Origin: an uncultured Ruminococcus sp.
GTDB taxonomy: Bacteria > Bacillota > Clostridia > Oscillospirales > Ruminococcaceae
Reading direction: 5' to 3'
DNA length: 64,000 nucleotides
Assembly: GCA_934435205.1 (NCBI GenBank)
Contig: CAKSAK010000004.1
Coordinates: forward strand, 1-64,000
Part shown: positions 1-9,259 of the stretch, in pieces
Position numbering within the stretch: the stretch's first letter is position 1
How the letters are laid out: each line of letters begins with the position of its first letter
Translations under genes and position numbers: made by a program
The notes under the pieces: generated by a model
What the model was told of the DNA's origin: nothing
Seen by the model: only the letters and a program-made list of their open reading frames with translations
Databases searched by the model: none

Positions 1-400
1 TGTGCAGTAATTAAACGCATCACTTCCAATGCTTGTAACGCTGTTTGGAATCGTTATGCTCGTAAGGCTTGTGCAGTTTCCAAACACAGACCATCCAATG
101 CTTGTAACGCTGTTTGGAATCGTTATGCTTGTAAGGCTTGTGCAGTAAGAAAACGCAGAACTTCCAATGCTAGTAACGCTGTTTGGAATCGTTATGCTCG
201 TAAGGCTTGTGCAGTAATTAAACGCATCACTTCCAATGCTTGTAACGCTGTTTGGAATCGTTATGCTCGTAAGGCTTGTGCAGTAAGAAAACGCCCAATC
301 TCCAATGCTTGTAACGCTGTTTGGAATCGTTATGCTTTTAAGGTTTGTGGAGTAATTAAACGCCCAATATCCAATGCTTGTAACCTTTTTGCCGTCGATA
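1..400 (-). repeat. 69-bp tandem repeats encoding 23-aa LRR units
   Basis: The block TCCAATGCTTGTAACGCTG recurs at 25, 94, 163, 232, 301 and 370, a strict 69-bp period. The copies are nearly identical at DNA level over about 45 of 69 bases and vary only in a short window that encodes the loop residues. The period is a multiple of three, so the coding frame is kept. Confidence 0.9.
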
Positions 401-612
401 GTACCGGGAATAACAAGCTTGCTGTCGCTGCCGGTATAGTTAATTATCTTAACCGTTCCGTCCTCAAGTATTGAATACTTAAAACCTTCGTAGGCTTCGG
501 CACTTGCTGTAATAGTGAAATCGCTTAGAGTGAGGTCGGTTTCAATACTTGGCAAAGTAAAAGTTCCGAATGCTAGTAACAAAGCGAGAATTGTTGTGAA
601 TAACTTCTTCAT
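1..612 (-). CDS. BspA-like leucine-rich repeat surface protein, 3' part outside window
   Basis: Reading leftward from ATG at 612, the protein starts with a Sec signal peptide (MKKLFTTILALLLAFGTFT). A short unique segment follows, then consecutive 23-residue repeats of the type SLTSITIPNSVTSIG..AF..C, the LRR_5 (BspA/Treponema-type) signature. At least six repeats lie in the window and the frame is open to position 1, so the C-terminus is missing. GGAGTG sits 7 nt before the start, and an extended -10 (TGATATAAT, minus strand) lies at 668-676. Such proteins are exported and often bind host or surface ligands; that role is inferred from the family only. Confidence 0.85.
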   Translation of the reverse strand, partial: MKKLFTTILALLLAFGTFTLPSIETDLTLSDFTITASAEAYEGFKYSILEDGTVKIINYTGSDSKLVIPGTIDGKKVTSIGYWAFNYSTNLKSITIPNSVTSIGDWAFSYCTSLTSITIPNSVTSIGSDAFNYCTSLTSITIPNSVTSIGSSAFSYCTSLTSITIPNSVTSIGWSVFGNCTSLTSITIPNSVTSIGSDAFNYCT

Positions 613-796
613 AAATAATCACTCCAATTTTTAAATTTGATGCTGTTATGCATTAGTTTATACTGCAATTATATCACATTATTCCTACGTTTTGTTAAGC
701 TGACTGCTTAGTATAACGTTTTCGAAATGTAAACAATTTGTAAATTATTATTATGAAACATTTCTTTTTGGAAAAATAAAATAAGATTTGGCATAA

Positions 797-834
797 AAAA
801 AATCCGCCGCAGAAAATTCCACGGCGGAGTTTTT
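797..834 (-). terminator. Rho-independent terminator of the SASP gene
   Basis: TCCGCCG at 803-809 pairs with CGGCGGA at 822-828. T-runs follow on both strands (seven or more T on the minus strand), so it can stop SASP transcription and may work in both directions. Confidence 0.75.
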
Positions 835-851
835 AGGACTTTTGGGTAAGA

Positions 852-1040
852 TTACTTGTTGCCTGTTGTCTTGTAAGCGTCGATCATCTTCTTGACCATC
901 TGACCGCCTACAGAGCCGACCTCACGAGCTGTAAGATCGCCGTTGTAGCCCTGCTTGAGGTTTACGCCAACTTCGTTAGCTGCTTCCATCTTGAACTTGT
1001 TGAGTGTTTCTCTGCCTTCCTGAGTTGTGATACCTTTCAT
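852..1040 (-). CDS. alpha/beta-type small acid-soluble spore protein
   Basis: The 62-residue protein has the length and core of the alpha/beta SASP family: N-terminal GRETLNKFKMEAANEVGV, then L..GYNGDLTAREVGSVGG and MVKKMI. These proteins coat spore DNA, force an A-like helix and protect it from UV and peroxide, and are degraded by Gpr on germination. The Gpr cleavage area would be the KMEAANE segment. AAGGAG lies 8 nt before the ATG and a strong terminator follows. Forespore-specific transcription is expected from the family; I do not see an unambiguous sigma-G promoter. Its presence argues for a spore-forming clostridial host. Confidence 0.93.
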   Translation of the reverse strand: MKGITTQEGRETLNKFKMEAANEVGVNLKQGYNGDLTAREVGSVGGQMVKKMIDAYKTTGNK

Positions 1041-1391
1041 TTTCGTATCTCCTTTTCATTTGTTTTTCGGGTTTGCAATAATATTATATGTCTGCATGAT
1101 TTGATTATAAGAGGTAATTTATAGAACGAAATGGGGCGGTTTTTGGAATAATAAATTTAGTAAATCCGTATTTAATTTTATGATAAAATTTTTTTCTAAC
1201 ATATATAGTCTTAAACAAAAAATTGGACGATTTTTTCAATAATTACCATAAAGGATACAAGCAATCCTCAAGGTTTTTTAAAATGTCTTTATTTAACCTG
1301 CAATTGTGTCCATGGATCGGTGGTGTAGATGTGGAGGGTTTGACGGTTACTTTTACTGTACAAAATTATTTCCCACAAACCTTTATAAATG

Positions 1392-1400
1392 TGGTATAAT
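1392..1400 (+). promoter_or_regulatory. Extended -10 promoter for the ADP-ribosylglycohydrolase pair
   Basis: TGGTATAAT (TGn plus a consensus -10) ends 32 nt before the ATG at 1433. No good -35 box is visible at 17 nt, as is usual for extended -10 promoters. Confidence 0.5.
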
Positions 1401-1432
1401 AAAAGAAATGAAGATCATAGGAGGAAAACGAA

Positions 1433-2557
1433 ATGACTGATAAACTTGACAAATACAGAGGCTCGCTTGTTGGCGGTGCTGTGGGTGACGCTTTGGGGTA
1501 TGCCGTGGAATTTTGCAGTGAAAGACAAATATTCAGTGAATACGGAGAAAACGGCATAACTGAATATACGCTCAGAAATGGCAAAGCCCTTATTTCTGAC
1601 GATACTCAAATGACGATGTTTACCGCAACTGCGTTGCTGGACGGGATAACAAGGGGCAAGCTTCGTGGGATAATGGGCGATTTTTCGACATACATGGCAT
1701 TGGAATATCAAGGTTGGTATCTGACGCAGACCGCAAAATATCCTGTTGATATTGAAGAAAACTATGCGAAATATAGTTGGATAATGAATCTGCCTGAGAT
1801 GTTCAGCCGCCGTGCGCCGGGAAATACCTGTTTGTCAGCGCTAGCGGCAGGTGGAAAGGGGGCAATAGAAAAGCCTGTAAATAACAGCAAAGGCTGTGGC
1901 GGAATAATGCGTGTCGCACCTATCGGGCTTTATTTTTCAGAGGGTAAAATGAACATCGCAAGCATTGACATGATAGGCGCTGACTGTGCCGCTGTCACTC
2001 ATGGGCATGAGCTTGGATATATCCCTGCGGCGGCTCTTGTTCATATGGTCAGTTTGTTATCCCACAATAATGATATCACACTGCTTGAAGCTGTCACGAG
2101 TTCGGCTAGGACGATGCAGAATATATTCAGCAAAGCAAAGTACATTGACGATTTTGTGGAATTAATCGAGCTTGCGGTCAAGCTTTCGCAGTCAGGCGGC
2201 AGCGACCTCGACAATATACATAAGCTTGGCGAGGGCTGGGTGGCTGAGGAGACCTTAGCTATTGCAATATATTGTTCGTTGAGATATCAGAATGATTTTG
2301 AAAAAGCAATCTGCACAGCGGTCAATCACAACGGCGACAGCGACTCAACAGGTGCAGTTTGCGGAAATATTCTTGGTGCATATCTTGGCTATAATGCAAT
2401 ACCACAAAAGTTTAAGACGAATTTGGAATTTCATGATATTCTTCTGACCCTTGCAGATGACCTTTACAACGATTGTCAGATGTCTGAGTACAGCGACAAT
2501 AATGACAGGGTATGGCTTGATAAGTATGTTCATAAGACGTATGGGAAGAGGGGATAG
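1433..2557 (+). CDS. ADP-ribosylglycohydrolase family protein
   Basis: The 374-aa protein carries both metal-site signatures of the DraG/ARH fold: G.AVGDALGYAVEF near residues 15-27 with SDDTQMT near 58, and a C-terminal NHNGDSDSTGA near 300 that supplies the second set of Mg-binding aspartates. Members remove ADP-ribose from arginine or other protein side chains, or hydrolyse related small molecules; the substrate here is unknown. AGGAGG precedes the ATG by 8 nt. The stop is 3 nt from the next gene, so the two are probably cotranscribed. Confidence 0.88.
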   Translation: MTDKLDKYRGSLVGGAVGDALGYAVEFCSERQIFSEYGENGITEYTLRNGKALISDDTQMTMFTATALLDGITRGKLRGIMGDFSTYMALEYQGWYLTQTAKYPVDIEENYAKYSWIMNLPEMFSRRAPGNTCLSALAAGGKGAIEKPVNNSKGCGGIMRVAPIGLYFSEGKMNIASIDMIGADCAAVTHGHELGYIPAAALVHMVSLLSHNNDITLLEAVTSSARTMQNIFSKAKYIDDFVELIELAVKLSQSGGSDLDNIHKLGEGWVAEETLAIAIYCSLRYQNDFEKAICTAVNHNGDSDSTGAVCGNILGAYLGYNAIPQKFKTNLEFHDILLTLADDLYNDCQMSEYSDNNDRVWLDKYVHKTYGKRG

Positions 2558-2560
2558 ACT

Positions 2561-3604
2561 TTGAGCGAGCGGAATGACGAACTCACAAGACTTAGTTACA
2601 CCTTGGGCGAGAACAGGGAAGACAGATTTTATGTTTATATGCTGCAAGACGATAATGGAAAGCCTTTTTATATCGGCAAAGGGCAAGGCGGACGAGTGTT
2701 TTGTCATGAAAACGACGCTGATAAGCTGTTAGAAGTTATACGCTCAGAAAACGGAGATAGAAATGTCGATTATTTCAAATTATCTGAGAAAATAAATACT
2801 ATAATTAAAAGTAGCGGCAAGGTTGAAAAGGTCATAATAAAATGGGGATTGACCGAAAATGAAGCATTTATGTGCGAATCTGCGCTTATGAATATGTATG
2901 ACTACATTTGTCCTGAAACGCTTACCAATATTTCTAATGGTCATGCAAGCAATGCTGAAAAGCACTCTCACGCACTTGACGGATATAAAACAAAAGCGAG
3001 AAATGTGCAGGATTTTCTTGATAATGTTGCCATAAGAGAAGTGGATTTCAAAGAATACTGCGGAAATATCCCTGTTGTTTTCATTACAATAAATAAAAGC
3101 TATCCGCTTATGTACAAGGAAAAATGCGCCGACTTGCAAAGGGAAGATTTTATATATGATTCAGCAAGGGGCTTTTGGGATATAAACATAAAGCGTGCAA
3201 GGTATGCAAAATATGTTTTAGCACTTTATAGGCAGATAGTGGTAGGTGTGTATCCTGTTAATGAGGATAGCTGGAGAGTTACAACAGACTTTGATGAAAA
3301 GGAATTCCCCACATATCCCAAGAAGTATCGAGAAAACGATAAACTGTTGATACAAAAGAATAGGACTTATGACGAGTACAAACGTCTTGGCGGACAGAAT
3401 GATGAAAAATGGTTTGATACACGTCGGAAGAGAATCGGTTTTGCAAAGTGCGAGCCTGAGAACAGCGAGGAGTATTTGTATCTATGCAAACTAAAAGGCA
3501 TATATCTCAAGGACAGATTTTTCAAAAACCAAATGTCAGTTTATAATTATGACGTGGACAAGGACGGAAAGCTGAGATTTTATGGTTCTGCAAGTTGGTG
3601 TTAA
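2561..3604 (+). CDS. GIY-YIG nuclease-domain protein (LEM-3-like)
   Basis: The 347-aa protein opens with a GIY-YIG-type module at about residues 22-55: FYVYMLQD, then KPFYIGKGQGGRVF, with the YVY and YIG strands and a candidate catalytic Arg shortly after. The spacing resembles the COG3680/LEM-3-like subgroup. The C-terminal 200 residues are not recognised. The start is TTG after a weak GAGGGG, 3 nt downstream of the ADP-ribosylglycohydrolase stop, which implies translational coupling. The role is unknown; a nuclease paired with an ADP-ribose eraser could be a defence or repair module, but that is inference. Confidence 0.7.
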   Translation: MSERNDELTRLSYTLGENREDRFYVYMLQDDNGKPFYIGKGQGGRVFCHENDADKLLEVIRSENGDRNVDYFKLSEKINTIIKSSGKVEKVIIKWGLTENEAFMCESALMNMYDYICPETLTNISNGHASNAEKHSHALDGYKTKARNVQDFLDNVAIREVDFKEYCGNIPVVFITINKSYPLMYKEKCADLQREDFIYDSARGFWDINIKRARYAKYVLALYRQIVVGVYPVNEDSWRVTTDFDEKEFPTYPKKYRENDKLLIQKNRTYDEYKRLGGQNDEKWFDTRRKRIGFAKCEPENSEEYLYLCKLKGIYLKDRFFKNQMSVYNYDVDKDGKLRFYGSASWC

Positions 3605-3618
3605 TAGTGGCAGGCTTA

Positions 3619-3648
3619 TTGACTTTCCCTGTTCTCATATGATATAAT
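3619..3648 (+). promoter_or_regulatory. Sigma-A-type promoter TTGACT-18-TATAAT
   Basis: TTGACT at 3619-3624 and TATAAT at 3643-3648, 18 nt apart, lie just upstream of the DUF3592 gene. Confidence 0.75.
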
Positions 3649-3691
3649 AAATTCACATTAACACAACATTTCTGTTCAGGGGGTATATCAA

Positions 3692-4156
3692 ATGAAAAAG
3701 CAAAATGCAGGGCTTATTGCTATGAGTATCGTTTTTATTCTTATGGGTGGTTTCTCTACTATCTATAATCTCAGCAAGTATGTTTCAAACAGGGTTTTTA
3801 TGTCAAGTGCTGAGAAAACCACGGGCTATGTGAAATGGATAGACCATGAGTTGAAAACTTGGGGACATAACAAAAAGGCAAGCAACAAAGCTGAAACATA
3901 TTACATAACTGTCGCCTTTGAGGTGGACGGCAAGGAGTACACAAGAGAGATCTACACAGGCACATATTATGTGGGTCAGAACGAAAAAGTGAACGTGTAT
4001 TACAACACTGACAAAAATGGTGAGCCTGATAAGGTCGTGACCGATATCGACAACGATAAAAGGCCATATCTTACTTGGCCGCTGATACTTTTGCTTGGCA
4101 TTGTGCTACTTGTGCTTACTAAGAAAAATATTATCTCGGTGGGGAGAAAGAGATAA
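3692..4156 (+). CDS. DUF3592-type membrane protein
   Basis: The 154-aa protein has an N-terminal membrane helix (LIAMSIVFILMGGFSTI), an extracytoplasmic beta-rich section with YYITVAFEVDGKEY and VYYNTDKNGEPD, and a C-terminal helix (WPLILLLGIVLLVL) ending in basic residues. That helix-strands-helix layout and the V.Y....P motif fit DUF3592. AGGGGG precedes the ATG by 8 nt and a good promoter lies upstream. No function is known for the family. Confidence 0.7.
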   Translation: MKKQNAGLIAMSIVFILMGGFSTIYNLSKYVSNRVFMSSAEKTTGYVKWIDHELKTWGHNKKASNKAETYYITVAFEVDGKEYTREIYTGTYYVGQNEKVNVYYNTDKNGEPDKVVTDIDNDKRPYLTWPLILLLGIVLLVLTKKNIISVGRKR

Positions 4157-4230
4157 AAAGTAATCATTAAAATAGTAACCAAAAGAAACTTTGTGCAGCT
4201 AAATAATCTAAGAGCAGAAAGGAGATCTTT

Positions 4231-7200
4231 ATGAAGGTGATCTATAAATGTGCCGCCATTTTGACGGCGGCGGTATTGTCAGTGCAGTTTCCTTGCGCAG
4301 CTTTTGCGGATATGGAGCATGGCGGAGATAATGACAGCCCGAAATTCAAGATGGGCAGGATAATTTTTACTGATAATGGTTATGGCTACGAAAAGGAAGG
4401 TCTGGAAAAGTCGGAGATCTCTGATGAAGATTTGGTCGATACGGACGACGGGGTTTCAGCTTATGCGCAGAAGGCAACGGCTTCGCTGCCTGCGAAATAT
4501 GACCCCAGATCTAAGAATACTCTGACGACTATCAAAAACCAGTTCCAGACAGGCACTTGCTGGGCGTTTGCGGCACTTTCCTGCACAGAGAGCAATCTTA
4601 TCCAAAAGGGGCTTGAAAACCAAAACGTGCAGTTTTCTGTGCCGAGCCTTACCCTTTCTACATATGCTAACGCCGGATTTGACGAGTCAATATGGGATTG
4701 CGGCGGAACGTGGATGGATTCGTCCCTTGCAATGGCGGCTCATAGGGGACTTTGCTATGAGGAATATGAGCCTTTCGTGTCCGACGGAACGGAAGCCACT
4801 ATCGTATCTGAGGAGAAAAAGGGCGTTTGTGAATATCAGCTTAATTACGCTTCCACTATCACAGGCGGACGAAACGCCATTAAAAACAAGATAAAAGAGC
4901 TTGGCGGCGTAATGGTGAGCTATTATGCAGACGACCTGTATATGAACTTTGATAACAAAAGCTATTACGATCCGGAAACTACAAAATATAGTGGCATAAA
5001 TCATGCCGTAAGCGTAGTGGGCTGGGACGATAATTATAGCAAGTCAAATTTCCTTGCAGGCTATCAGCCAAAGAAAAACGGAGCATGGCTTGTGAAAGGC
5101 TCCTGGGGAGTATCCAGTGGCACAGACGGCTATTACTGGATATCCTATGAAGAGGCAGAAATGACCGATTGGGTGGCGTTCGACCTCACTGAAAGCTGTG
5201 ATAATAATTACCATTATCCTGCCAATAAGGATAATTCTATATTTTATGTTTGCAATGAAAACCAAATGAGCGGTGCTGATGTTTTTACAGCAAAAAAAGA
5301 TGAGCTTCTTGACAAAGTGGGCTTTATGTATCTTGGCTACACTGGAAAGGCTGACTACACCGTGCAGGTCTACACTTCTGTTTCAGACAGCACTCCTGTG
5401 GGGATACTTGAATGTGAGGTCAGCGGAAAGGTGCAGAGCGACGGATTCTATACTGTGGATATCCCTGATGTTGAGCTTGACGAGGGCGAAAGATATTCTG
5501 TCGTGATGACATTCAGCGGTGATGACGGCTCAGGCTATGTGACCGTTTACGGCTATTCTGACGGAGTCATGAAGCCTGGTCAGGCGTATATTTCCAATGA
5601 CGGCGACAGTTGGACGGACGTTACCGACGAGGACGCTTATACCGGTCAGCCTATAATATTTGCCTATACCGATGATATAAATAAGGCTGACAAAAGCGAG
5701 CTTGAAACACTTGTGGCAAAGTATGAAAAGCAGAGCGGTTATGAGCGTGAGGTCAATAACGGCAAGAAAGTCATTGCAGACGAAAACGCTTCAAAGAACG
5801 ATATCACCAATGCCAAGCTTCTTATAAAGGCAAAGGCTAAAGAGATAAAGGAACAAAGCCTTGTTATAAAGACAGCGACAGATTGGAAAAACTTCGCAAA
5901 GCGTGTATCAGGCGGTGAAAGCTTCGCAGGAAAGCGTGTTGTGCTTGAAAAAGATATTGACTTCGGCGGTGCAAAGATATCGGCAGTTGGAACAGCTTCA
6001 AAGCCTTTTTGCGGATATTTTGACGGCAACGGACACGTTCTGAAAAACGCTGTTATCCAAAACAATTCTTATGCAGGTCTGTTCGGCTATGCTGAGGACA
6101 GGGCGCAGATAAGAGATCTCAGTGCTGAGAAAATAACTGTCAGCGGTAAGTACGCAGGGGGGATCGTTGGTGAATTTGATGCGGTATCTATCCAACGCTG
6201 TACGTTCAGCGGAACTGTCAAGGGTACAAGCTCAGCAGGCGGAATCGTGGGCAAAGCAGGTGGTCTGACCCTGACAGAGTGCGCTTCAGACCTTGCAAAG
6301 TCAAGCAGTTCAAATGCTAAAGCTATGGTGGGCAGCATTGATAATGACGCTTTTTATTATGGACAGCAATCTGCCAGTTGCTGGTATAACGGCAACTTTT
6401 CTGACAGCAAGGTAAAGAAAACGGCTTTGTCTAACGTTACAAGCTCTGCCGCTTATTCGCTGAATACCGTTGGCGGAAAGCAGACAGACAGCGGCAGGTG
6501 GACAATGGCAGGCGGCAAAGCAAGGCTAACTCGTGTTGGCGAGCAGGCTTCGCACAAGATAACATTTGAAGCCCCCGACGGCAAGCATTATGCCTGCACT
6601 GATAAGGACGGCAAGGTGAAATATCCTGCTGTCAACGTGCAAAGCGGTTATGCTCTTAAATGGTACAAGGACGGCATTGCTGTCGATGCGAACACAGTTT
6701 ATACTGCTGACAGCACAGTAAAGGCAAAGCTTGTTGAAGCAAAATTTGTCACTATCGACTATGTTTTAAATGGCGGCACGAACAGCACAGGCAATCCAGA
6801 ATACCTCAGAGAGGGCGAAAGTGTGACTCTTTCCGAGGCGACAAAAGAGGGTGCAGACTTTGCAGGCTGGTATGATAATGCCGCACTTTCAGGTGAAAGA
6901 ATAGAAAGCATCTCATATTCAGGCGGTGCAAAGACCCTTTATGCCGCATGGAAGCCTTATACATATAACGTTACGTTTGTGGATAAGGACGGCAAGGTGA
7001 TAAGTCAGCAGACAGTGGAATATGGTAAGTCTGCAAAAGCTCCGAAAGCCCCTGATATAAAGGGTCTGCGTTTTACAGGCTGGGACAAGGACTATAAAAA
7101 CGTCACAGAGGATATGACTGTCACAGCGGAGTATTCCGACAGCAAGCTTATTGCAGACTGCGAGATATCAGGCTTTAAGAACACGTTCACATACACAGGA

Positions 7201-8388
7201 AAGAATATTGAACAGCCTGACGTAACGCTCGCCTATGAGGGCAAAGAGCTTAAAGAGGGCGTGGATTACACTGTTTATTATAAGACCAATCGTGACGCAG
7301 GACCTGCGAAAATGACCTTTGTGGGCAAGGGCGAATACAGTGGCTCTGTTGCGAAAAGCTTTACTATCCAGCCAAAGGACGCTTCCAAGTTCAAGCTTTA
7401 TTATGCTACACCGCTGTCGTTCACCGGCAAGGCGATAACACCTGATGTGCTTATAAAGGACGGCAACAAGACCCTAGAGCGTTATGTTGATTATATGGTG
7501 ATGTATTCCTCAAACGTGAACGTTGGCACGGGCAAGATATCAATTGAATTTTACGGTAATTACAAGGGCAAGCAGACCGCTTCCTTTGTTATAAATCCTG
7601 CAAAACAGCAGATACAGGTGCTTGAAACAAGATACAAGGGCTTTTTTGTGGATTTTGTGCAGAAAGGATCTGCAACAGGCTATGAAGTCCAGTATGGCAC
7701 AAGATCTGATTTTTCAGGCGCTTCCACTTACAGATCCACCACCAACAAGACGGATAAGATGACGGTGCTTGGATTAGTGGCTTCAAAGACATATTATGTA
7801 AGAGTTCGCTCTTATACTGTCAAGGGCGGAAAGACCTATTACGGCAATTGGTCAGACGCTAAAAGCATTGTGACGGCAAAGACTAATTTTGCAAACGCAA
7901 AGGTCAGCGGTATTTCTTCAAAAAGCTTCACAGGCAAGGCGATAACGCAGAAGATCACAGTAAAATACGGCTCAAAGACTCTTAAAAACGGCACAGATTA
8001 CACAGTGAAATATTCTGCAAACACAAAGGTCGGCACAGCAAAGGTGACTATCACTGGCAAGGGCATTTACGGCGGAGTTATCACAAAAAGCTTTGCTATC
8101 TATCCTGCAAAGCAGGTGATACAGAAGCTTTATGGTACATATGCAGGCTTCTTTATAGACTATGCACAGAAAGGCTCTGCCACGGGATATGAAATATCAT
8201 ATTCACAGCGTTCCGACTTCAAGGGAGCAAAAAGCGTAAAGGTAACAAACAACCGCACCGATAAAAAGACAGTTTCGGGGCTTGCGAGATATCAAAAATA
8301 TTACGTCCGTGTAAGAAGCTACACTGTCAAAGACGGAAAGACTTATAACGGAGCGTGGTCCGATAAAAAATGGGTCTACACTCAATGA
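4231..8388 (+). CDS. Secreted papain-family (C1) protease with lectin-like, GLUG, InlB-type and Fn3-like repeats
   Basis: The 1385-aa protein has a signal peptide cleaved near AAFA. A C1A peptidase domain follows, with Gln104, Cys110 (QTGTCWAFA) and His258 (INHAVSVVGW). Next is a lectin-like domain as in other bacterial C1 enzymes (from DNNYHYP), GLUG motifs near 610-690 (AGGIVG), two InlB-like B-repeats near 845-970 (GWYDNA, GWDKDY), and alternating gum-like and Fn3-like modules that end in a near-repeat of YYVRVRSYTVK. The papain Asn position reads KGSWG, so Gly290 replaces the usual Asn. AAGGAG sits 7 nt before the ATG. It is probably a surface or secreted protein; no LPXTG motif is visible. 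Confidence 0.85.
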   Translation: MKVIYKCAAILTAAVLSVQFPCAAFADMEHGGDNDSPKFKMGRIIFTDNGYGYEKEGLEKSEISDEDLVDTDDGVSAYAQKATASLPAKYDPRSKNTLTTIKNQFQTGTCWAFAALSCTESNLIQKGLENQNVQFSVPSLTLSTYANAGFDESIWDCGGTWMDSSLAMAAHRGLCYEEYEPFVSDGTEATIVSEEKKGVCEYQLNYASTITGGRNAIKNKIKELGGVMVSYYADDLYMNFDNKSYYDPETTKYSGINHAVSVVGWDDNYSKSNFLAGYQPKKNGAWLVKGSWGVSSGTDGYYWISYEEAEMTDWVAFDLTESCDNNYHYPANKDNSIFYVCNENQMSGADVFTAKKDELLDKVGFMYLGYTGKADYTVQVYTSVSDSTPVGILECEVSGKVQSDGFYTVDIPDVELDEGERYSVVMTFSGDDGSGYVTVYGYSDGVMKPGQAYISNDGDSWTDVTDEDAYTGQPIIFAYTDDINKADKSELETLVAKYEKQSGYEREVNNGKKVIADENASKNDITNAKLLIKAKAKEIKEQSLVIKTATDWKNFAKRVSGGESFAGKRVVLEKDIDFGGAKISAVGTASKPFCGYFDGNGHVLKNAVIQNNSYAGLFGYAEDRAQIRDLSAEKITVSGKYAGGIVGEFDAVSIQRCTFSGTVKGTSSAGGIVGKAGGLTLTECASDLAKSSSSNAKAMVGSIDNDAFYYGQQSASCWYNGNFSDSKVKKTALSNVTSSAAYSLNTVGGKQTDSGRWTMAGGKARLTRVGEQASHKITFEAPDGKHYACTDKDGKVKYPAVNVQSGYALKWYKDGIAVDANTVYTADSTVKAKLVEAKFVTIDYVLNGGTNSTGNPEYLREGESVTLSEATKEGADFAGWYDNAALSGERIESISYSGGAKTLYAAWKPYTYNVTFVDKDGKVISQQTVEYGKSAKAPKAPDIKGLRFTGWDKDYKNVTEDMTVTAEYSDSKLIADCEISGFKNTFTYTGKNIEQPDVTLAYEGKELKEGVDYTVYYKTNRDAGPAKMTFVGKGEYSGSVAKSFTIQPKDASKFKLYYATPLSFTGKAITPDVLIKDGNKTLERYVDYMVMYSSNVNVGTGKISIEFYGNYKGKQTASFVINPAKQQIQVLETRYKGFFVDFVQKGSATGYEVQYGTRSDFSGASTYRSTTNKTDKMTVLGLVASKTYYVRVRSYTVKGGKTYYGNWSDAKSIVTAKTNFANAKVSGISSKSFTGKAITQKITVKYGSKTLKNGTDYTVKYSANTKVGTAKVTITGKGIYGGVITKSFAIYPAKQVIQKLYGTYAGFFIDYAQKGSATGYEISYSQRSDFKGAKSVKVTNNRTDKKTVSGLARYQKYYVRVRSYTVKDGKTYNGAWSDKKWVYTQ

Positions 8389-8404
8389 TATGACAGACGA
8401 TAAA

Positions 8405-8440
8405 AATGCCCCTGATCAGGTTTCTGGTCAGGGGTAGTTT
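8405..8440. terminator. Shared bidirectional terminator
   Basis: CCCCTGATCAG at 8409-8419 pairs with CTGGTCAGGGG at 8424-8434. The hairpin lies between the convergent protease and acetyltransferase genes and can serve both. Confidence 0.75.
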
Positions 8441-8447
8441 TGTGTGC

Positions 8448-9062
8448 CTAGAAAAGCTCTGTTTTGTACTTGATAGAATCCTCGTCAGTTATCTCACGGA
8501 TAACTCTGCATGGATTTCCTGCCGCAAGAGAATTTGGCGGTATGTCACGGGTGACAACGCTTCCTGCACCGATAACACAGCCCTCGCCTATGGTTACGCC
8601 GCCTGTGATGACAACATTGCTCGCAATCCAACAGTTGGAATGTATTGTGATAGGCTTGCCGTATTCATCATCATAAACAGTGCCGTCGGACTTTTTCTTC
8701 ATGTTACGCTCCTGCCACCTGAATGGGTGCATAGGCGTTGCAATGGTGCAGTTGGGACCGAAAAACACGTTGTCGCCAATTGTCACAGGGCAGGTGTCAA
8801 GCACTGTCAGATTGAAGTTTGCATAGCAGCCTGAGCCGAACTTTGTGAAAATGCCATAGTCAAAATACACAGGACCTTGGAGAAAAAATCCATCCCCATG
8901 GTCGGGCAGAAGCTCGTCAATGATAGCATTTCTTCTCTCATCATCTTCATACAAACTGCTGTACTGCTGTGAAAGCTTGTGAGCCTTTGTTCTCAGCTCT
9001 GCAAGCTCCTTGTCAGAGGGGTCATATATCTTGCCCGCAAGCATTTTTTCTTTTTCAGTCAT
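8448..9062 (-). CDS. Maltose/galactoside O-acetyltransferase-type enzyme (left-handed beta helix)
   Basis: The 204-aa protein matches the LacA/Maa group: N-terminal MTEKEKMLAGKIYDPSDKEL (maltose-acetyltransferase N domain), then hexapeptide repeats, the catalytic His region MHPF, and the acetyl-CoA loop IGAGSVVTRDIPPNSLAAGNP. It transfers acetyl from acetyl-CoA to a sugar hydroxyl; the acceptor cannot be told from sequence. It is monocistronic, with a consensus promoter upstream and a terminator shared with the convergent protease gene. AAAGGA precedes the ATG. Confidence 0.9.
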   Translation of the reverse strand: MTEKEKMLAGKIYDPSDKELAELRTKAHKLSQQYSSLYEDDERRNAIIDELLPDHGDGFFLQGPVYFDYGIFTKFGSGCYANFNLTVLDTCPVTIGDNVFFGPNCTIATPMHPFRWQERNMKKKSDGTVYDDEYGKPITIHSNCWIASNVVITGGVTIGEGCVIGAGSVVTRDIPPNSLAAGNPCRVIREITDEDSIKYKTELF

Positions 9063-9107
9063 TATAAAACGTCCTTTCTGTGTGTAGTTTCATTTGATTT
9101 TGTTGAG

Positions 9108-9136
9108 AGTATAGCACAAGTTTCGGGCTGTGTCAA
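9108..9136 (-). promoter_or_regulatory. Sigma-A promoter TTGACA-17-TATACT
   Basis: On the minus strand, TTGACA (9136-9131) and TATACT (9113-9108) are separated by 17 nt and lead into the O-acetyltransferase gene. Confidence 0.8.
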
Positions 9137-9174
9137 TAGTTTTTGGGGGTCGATTGATAGAACACGAAAACAGT

Positions 9175-9219
9175 ATATAAAAAGTGGAGAATGCTTATGG
9201 GCAAAGCACTCTCCACTTG
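9175..9219 (-). terminator. Terminator of the small membrane protein gene
   Basis: AGTGGAGAATGCTT pairs with AAGCACTCTCCACT (one mismatch). On the minus strand the stem is followed by TTTTTATA, about 45 nt past the stop at 9260. Confidence 0.6.
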
Positions 9220-9259
9220 ATGAGTATACTATTTAAAAAGCTTGGCAGTGGAGAAAAAG

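Noticed and set aside
1..400. Regular repeats that could look like a CRISPR array
   Set aside because: The period is exactly 69 bp with variable parts of only about 10 bases, and the reverse strand translates to LRR_5 units downstream of a signal peptide.
8406..8834. 142-aa plus-strand ORF
   Set aside because: It is a shadow of the O-acetyltransferase on the minus strand and begins inside the terminator.
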